NCBI GenBank assembly: GCA_033762815.1 | Contig: JANRLF010000002.1 | Coordinates: forward strand, 186,001-250,000 | Direction of reading: 5' to 3' | Length of the DNA: 64,000 bases | Source: JANRLF01 sp033762815 | GTDB lineage: Bacteria > Bacteroidota > Bacteroidia > Chitinophagales > CAIOSU01 | Shown: positions 60,412 to 64,000 of the stretch, in pieces | Position numbering within the stretch: position 1 is the first letter of the stretch | Layout: every line of letters starts with the position of its first letter | Translations under genes and position numbers: made by a program | The notes under the pieces: model-generated | Database searches by the model: none | What the model was told of the DNA's origin: nothing | The model's input: the letters and a program-made list of their open reading frames with translations, nothing else

Positions 60412-61417
60412 ATGCGCCATGCAGTTCAGGCTCCTTCACGGTTTCTTTTCTCTTGTCATACCCCACCTTTCCATCTGCGGTACGTTCTACCCTTGAAAAT
60501 AAGCTGTACCTTTTATCAAAAAGGAATTGGAAGAACAATTTTATCAAAGAATCGTGGTACTTGAGGTTGTCGTAAAACTCAGGCGCCAGCTTCTTCAATT
60601 TTGGCAGGTTGTTCCAAGGGATGTTCGGAAAGTCGTGATGTTCGTTATGATAGCCCACATTCAGTGATGGAATGTTGCCTGGCCCATAATAGCTGGCGGT
60701 TTCCTGTTCAGGATCGTAGGTGTAATGTTCCTGAATCCAACGCGCACCAAGTGGGTGCAGCCCTATTGAAAAGAAGAAAGAGCACAATAGGTAAATTAAA
60801 CCTGCCCAACCGCAAAAATAGACAATGGCGGCATCGTAGGCCAAGCAAAAAGCGAGGTTGATCCAAGTCCATTTATTGAACAACTGTATGCTCTTTAAAC
60901 GTGGTGGCCTAGTTAACTGGAAGATGGGGAAAAACAGTAGCCACATTGCTTTGCCAAGAGGGGAGTTGCCTATCAGTTTTGCTTCCCAACGATTGGCAAT
61001 GTCCGCATCGAAATCATAATCGCCCTGATGCTGATGGTGCTTGATATGGTATATTTTAAAGCCCATGGCCGCGGGAAACAAATTGGGCAAGTCAGCAAAA
61101 ATGGCTACGAAACGGTTAAGGGTTTTGTTTGCAAAGACCAAATCGTGCGTTGCTTCGTGGATGATTACATACATGGTATGGCTGGCGAAGGCCCCAACAA
61201 TGTATGCGGTAATTACGGCCAGCCACCAATATTCAAGCCCAGCTTGGCCCATAAAATAGGCTATGATGGTTTGCAGGGCCAGCACACCTAGCATAATCAA
61301 TGCAGTATAAGGGTTTCTGGTAAACAGTTTCTTTACCTCGGGGTGGGCTTTCAGTATTTGTTTGGTTCTGGAAGGATGGGGCTGGTTAATGGTAGATTTG
61401 TGGAAGTCGGATTGCAT
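60401..61417 (-). CDS. Sphingolipid delta-4 desaturase (DES1)-like fatty acid desaturase
   Basis: A 338-residue membrane desaturase. The three histidine boxes are H87-H91 (HEATH), H124-H128 (HIKHH) and H257-H261 (HNEHH). The run GYHNEHHDFPNIP is the same as in human DES1, and the N-terminal QPHPSRTKQILKAHPEVK matches the Lipid_DES start (QPH..RR..IL..YPEIK). GLHPLGARWIQEHY, ASYYGPGN and FYDNLKYHDSLIKL also follow DES1 in order. Expected activity: introduce a 4,5-trans double bond (or C4 hydroxyl) in dihydroceramide or a related sphingoid lipid. Four to six hydrophobic segments place it in the inner membrane. It overlaps the KDSR-like gene. The ATG 61417 is preferred over 61459 by alignment with the family. 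Confidence 0.85.
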   Translation of the reverse strand: MQSDFHKSTINQPHPSRTKQILKAHPEVKKLFTRNPYTALIMLGVLALQTIIAYFMGQAGLEYWWLAVITAYIVGAFASHTMYVIIHEATHDLVFANKTLNRFVAIFADLPNLFPAAMGFKIYHIKHHQHQGDYDFDADIANRWEAKLIGNSPLGKAMWLLFFPIFQLTRPPRLKSIQLFNKWTWINLAFCLAYDAAIVYFCGWAGLIYLLCSFFFSIGLHPLGARWIQEHYTYDPEQETASYYGPGNIPSLNVGYHNEHHDFPNIPWNNLPKLKKLAPEFYDNLKYHDSLIKLFFQFLFDKRYSLFSRVERTADGKVGYDKRKETVKEPELHGAYGG

Positions 61418-61506
61418 TTTTCGGTTGTTATATTGTAAAGTTAGCTTTTTCCGAGCCAAGCATGTTTACTGAAAAACTGAATATAAACGTAAATAACCCT
61501 ATACTA

Positions 61507-62781
61507 TTATGCAATACCTCCATCAGCGCGGTCCAACCATGCTCTCGCACCTTCTTCATAAGTCCCATATCCGATAATTGGCTTAAAGTCGCTGTCCACC
61601 CTAATCCCCTGGTTAGGAATGTTGTTCTTGAGCCATTCGTCTGTTAATAGCTCTATTAACCGTATATCGTCCTGGGCGGTGGCATCCATGTCCAGTTCGT
61701 AAATCTTTCGGAACATATCCAAAGCCTCCTCTCTATTGCCCCCTGTCATGTTTATATAACCTTTGGGCACCTCCCATCGGCCATTATTCTTAATGGGCTG
61801 TATCAAGGGGTTAAGTCTTACATAGCTTGTATGTGTTTGCAAATCAGGGTGCAGAATAACATAGGAGATAAATGATGCTGCATCTGGCGGGTCACTGATA
61901 ATGCTTTTTGCCATTTTACTGATATCTGATACTTGGCTACCAATCTTTTGTTTTACAATCAAGCAGTCGCTTTCATACTGCATAGGCGGGTTTTGGTTTT
62001 CCAAAGCCACCGGCAAAAAGCCATTGGCCGTACCAATAGATAGTATCTCTATCTCGGTGGTGGATATCCCGTTTACAACAGCCTCGGTAACACCAGCAAG
62101 TGCTGGGTTGTTGTATCCTGCTATGGCCCCGTCCCAAAAGTTGTGATAAACGTTAGGGGCATTTTCATTGGCATATTGCACCTTGGCAGGCTCATCAAAG
62201 TAACTAACGGGCGCATTGGTGGAAGCATGCACCGCTTCCAATAACTTTACCCTCTCATAACTCTTCGGCATTTCAGTAGCTATTTGATGGATATTGGCCG
62301 ATATACCCCTGCTTTTCCAATTGGAGCGGAAAAAAACGCCCCGAGTGCGGTCGTAGTCAAATCCAATGATTAAGAATTGTGTTTTGATTGCTGGTTCAAG
62401 GTTAGGCAGTTCGTGCATGTATTTTTCTGCGAAACCTGGTATTTTCGAAACCTTTTCAAAAAGGGCTTTAAATCCTTTCAGCTTACTGCGAGTCCTATAT
62501 CGGGGTGCAATTTCAGCCCCTTTTCTAATTTTGAACAGTGGTTTTTTATCAAAAATAGCGTCGCGATTCTCTTGCAAAGTAATCATCTGCAATGCTTCCG
62601 ATGGTGTCAAATCCGCAGCTAATGCGGCAGTAACGATACTACCGCCGGAATTGGCTACCACTAAGTCGAATCTGTTGAGGATTTTCCTGCCCGTTTCGTT
62701 GGGATACATTTTAGCAAGGCATTTCAATTGGACAATAATCCAACTTCCGCCGCCATCGAGGGAAAGAATTTTATAGGGCAT
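61507..62781 (-). CDS. Patatin-like phospholipase
   Basis: A 424-residue patatin-fold hydrolase. The glycine-rich oxyanion loop is LDGGGSW (residues 8-14), the nucleophile elbow VANSGGSIV puts Ser45 in an A-x-S-x-G setting instead of the usual G-x-S-x-G, and the DGA dyad motif is NFWDGAIAGYNNPA. It would release fatty acids from glycerophospholipids or other acyl lipids. It lies 89 bp upstream of the desaturase on the same strand. The open frame continues to 63000 but that extension overlaps another gene and is not family-like; ATG 62781 is used. Confidence 0.85.
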   Translation of the reverse strand: MPYKILSLDGGGSWIIVQLKCLAKMYPNETGRKILNRFDLVVANSGGSIVTAALAADLTPSEALQMITLQENRDAIFDKKPLFKIRKGAEIAPRYRTRSKLKGFKALFEKVSKIPGFAEKYMHELPNLEPAIKTQFLIIGFDYDRTRGVFFRSNWKSRGISANIHQIATEMPKSYERVKLLEAVHASTNAPVSYFDEPAKVQYANENAPNVYHNFWDGAIAGYNNPALAGVTEAVVNGISTTEIEILSIGTANGFLPVALENQNPPMQYESDCLIVKQKIGSQVSDISKMAKSIISDPPDAASFISYVILHPDLQTHTSYVRLNPLIQPIKNNGRWEVPKGYINMTGGNREEALDMFRKIYELDMDATAQDDIRLIELLTDEWLKNNIPNQGIRVDSDFKPIIGYGTYEEGARAWLDRADGGIA

Positions 62782-62851
62782 GGTGTTTTTATTTATTCGA
62801 TATGAATAAATGCATTTGCCACTATATTTCCTAATATTTGATTGAGAATTT

Positions 62852-63199
62852 TTATTTATTGCTGTTTTTCCATTCTTTCGGCAGGCAATAACCATAGTAG
62901 TATAGTACAGGTGCCAATCCCATAAAAAAGAATACTTGCGCATAAGGGCGGGTACAATCATCGCAGTAAAACTCGCCCAGCATCCAAATGGTATTGGCAA
63001 TAATCCAACAACAAACAGCTAGGTTATGGTATAAATCGGTAGCTTCTTTTCTGGCCAGCCAAGTAATGTGCAGGGCGGCAAGCAGGGTGGGTACTATCAT
63101 GATGGTACCTGCCAATTGCCAGTCCTTTAGCCAGCAAGTGTCTTTAACTAGCCACAGCAGAATGTGGAAGTTCTCGTATCGACGTAAATTCTTAATCAT
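62852..63199 (-). CDS. Small membrane protein of unknown function
   Basis: A 115-residue protein with about three transmembrane segments (LAGTIMIVPTLLAALHITWL, LAVCCWIIANTIWMLGEFY, VFFFMGLAPVLYYYGYCL). Two cysteines (CDDC) follow the second helix. I do not recognise the family. It lies between the amidohydrolase and the patatin genes on the same strand. Confidence 0.65.
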   Translation of the reverse strand: MIKNLRRYENFHILLWLVKDTCWLKDWQLAGTIMIVPTLLAALHITWLARKEATDLYHNLAVCCWIIANTIWMLGEFYCDDCTRPYAQVFFFMGLAPVLYYYGYCLPKEWKNSNK

Positions 63200-63213
63200 T
63201 TGATGGTAATCTT

Positions 63214-64000
63214 TTATTCAGATAGTGCTTTAATGGCAATATAGGCCATCAAACCGGCACCTGTTTTCAAGGCCGATTCATCTACATCAAAAGTGGCGGT
63301 ATGTACAGGCGAGGTTATGCCCTCTGCCTGGTTGCCTGTGCCCAATCGATAAAAGCAGCCCGGTACTTGGTGGGTGTACCAGGCAAAATCTTCGGCAGTC
63401 ATGCGCATGTCCAACTCTTCTACTTGGCCGCTTCCGAGAAATTCCTTAGCCGCTCCTTGGGCAAGTCGGGTATAAGTCTCATCGTTCGATAAGTAAGGAT
63501 ACCCCTTCATTATATCAATTTCAACTTTTCCGCCCATACTAGTAGCTAGCGTTTCGGAAATTTGTTGGATATGTTTATGGGCTTCATCCCGCCACTTCTC
63601 ATCGAATGTTCGGAAGGTGCCTTCCAACTTCACTTCATCGGGTATGATGTTGGTGGCACCATTGGCCAGTACCTTTCCTATGCTAAGTACGCTTGGCAGC
63701 AATGGGTTGGCACGACGGCTGACTACTTGTTGCAGAGCCACAATGATATGGGCGGCTATCAAAACGGGGTCTATAGTTTGATGGGGCATAGCTCCGTGCC
63801 CGCCCTTACCTTTTACCGTAATATATATTTCATCCGTTGAGGCCATATACCGCCCTGCCCGAAAACCTACTTTTCCAGTTTCCATAGAGGGGTACACGTG
63901 TTGGGCTAGGATGGCGACAGGCTTAGGGTTTTCCAATGCCCCTTCTGCTATCATCACGGAAGCACCACCCGGCAGCTTTTCTTCCGATGGTTGGAAAATC
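63214..64000 (-). CDS. M20-family amidohydrolase (5' end cut by window edge)
   Basis: Partial gene; the visible 262 codons begin inside the protein at FQPSEEKLPGGASVM, so the metal-binding N-terminal part is outside. The dimerisation/lid domain has GKGGHGAMPHQTIDPVL, SRRANPLLPSVLSIGK and NIIPDEVKLEGTFRTFD, and the C-terminus MTAEDFAWYTHQVPG and HTATFDVDE, the pattern of M20D aminoacylases/N-acyl-amino-acid hydrolases (IAA-amino acid hydrolase type). Confidence 0.92.
   Translation of the reverse strand, partial: IFQPSEEKLPGGASVMIAEGALENPKPVAILAQHVYPSMETGKVGFRAGRYMASTDEIYITVKGKGGHGAMPHQTIDPVLIAAHIIVALQQVVSRRANPLLPSVLSIGKVLANGATNIIPDEVKLEGTFRTFDEKWRDEAHKHIQQISETLATSMGGKVEIDIMKGYPYLSNDETYTRLAQGAAKEFLGSGQVEELDMRMTAEDFAWYTHQVPGCFYRLGTGNQAEGITSPVHTATFDVDESALKTGAGLMAYIAIKALSE

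Noticed and set aside
62782..63000. N-terminal extension of the patatin gene by 73 residues
   Set aside because: It overlaps the small membrane protein gene and is not patatin-like; the oxyanion loop follows directly after ATG 62781.

Overview
The window comes from the chromosome of a Bacteroidota bacterium. The evidence is the promoter style (-7 boxes of the form TAnnTTTG and little sign of Shine-Dalgarno sites), two proteins with type IX secretion C-terminal sorting domains, Bacteroidota-only families (DUF3098, DUF4295, DUF5686, a DUF7619-like domain, a TamB divergent from tsaD), a cysteine-poor ribosomal protein L33, and the order rpmB-rpmG-DUF4295-ftsY-rimO. I cannot place it more finely; a Chitinophagia- or Saprospiria-like lineage would fit. 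No tRNA, rRNA, CRISPR array, prophage or intact insertion sequence was recognised. Both edges cut a gene: tamB on the left and an M20 amidohydrolase on the right.

Layout. 1-9.8 kb: tamB (minus), tsaD, then folE, queD and a photolyase on the minus strand, a sorbosone-dehydrogenase-type lipoprotein and a small HMA metal-binding protein. 9.8-13.9 kb: a lipoprotein, an unusual long hairpin, the tightly overlapping purK-purE-FAD oxidoreductase operon and an Hsp15-like S4 protein. 14-19.9 kb: a secreted Kelch/T9SS protein coupled to a DUF4907-like lipoprotein, an Uup-like ABC-F ATPase, and a hotdog thioesterase. 20-25.4 kb: an OmpA lipoprotein, ilvE, rdgB, and an ECF sigma factor followed by a protein joining an anti-sigma-like cytoplasmic segment to an outer-membrane barrel. 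25.5-34.1 kb: large envelope proteins, including a secreted protein that combines a c-type heme motif with a complete set of PHM/DBM-type copper ligands.

34.2-40.4 kb holds the SUF iron-sulfur operon (sufBCDSE, sufT) with a bacilliredoxin; heptanucleotide tandem repeats sit inside and just after it. argS and an arginine decarboxylase follow divergently. 43.9-45.8 kb is an AT-rich, gene-poor accessory patch with 13-bp direct repeats, a relic reading frame and an unrecognised multi-pass membrane protein. 45.9-49.5 kb is the rpmB-rpmG-DUF4295 / ftsY / rimO-DUF983 block. 49.5-55 kb carries an alpha/beta hydrolase, an AEC transporter with aroK, a CocE-type hydrolase, a putative AT-hook DNA-binding protein and an LRR protein. 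55-58 kb is ftsX-DUF3098-truB-ribF.

The strongest lead is at 59.6-61.4 kb: two overlapping minus-strand genes encode a close look-alike of the eukaryotic dihydroceramide delta-4 desaturase (DES1) and a look-alike of eukaryotic 3-ketodihydrosphingosine reductase (KDSR). Together they suggest that this bacterium makes delta-4-unsaturated sphingoid lipids (ceramides or sulfonolipids). A patatin-like lipase lies just upstream. Second-tier leads are the heme-copper secreted monooxygenase-like protein, a recurrent promoter geometry implying leaderless mRNAs (a -7 box ending exactly 4 nt before the start codon in four genes), several different 7-bp repeat arrays in intergenic DNA, and a long bulged hairpin directly after the FAD oxidoreductase stop codon.
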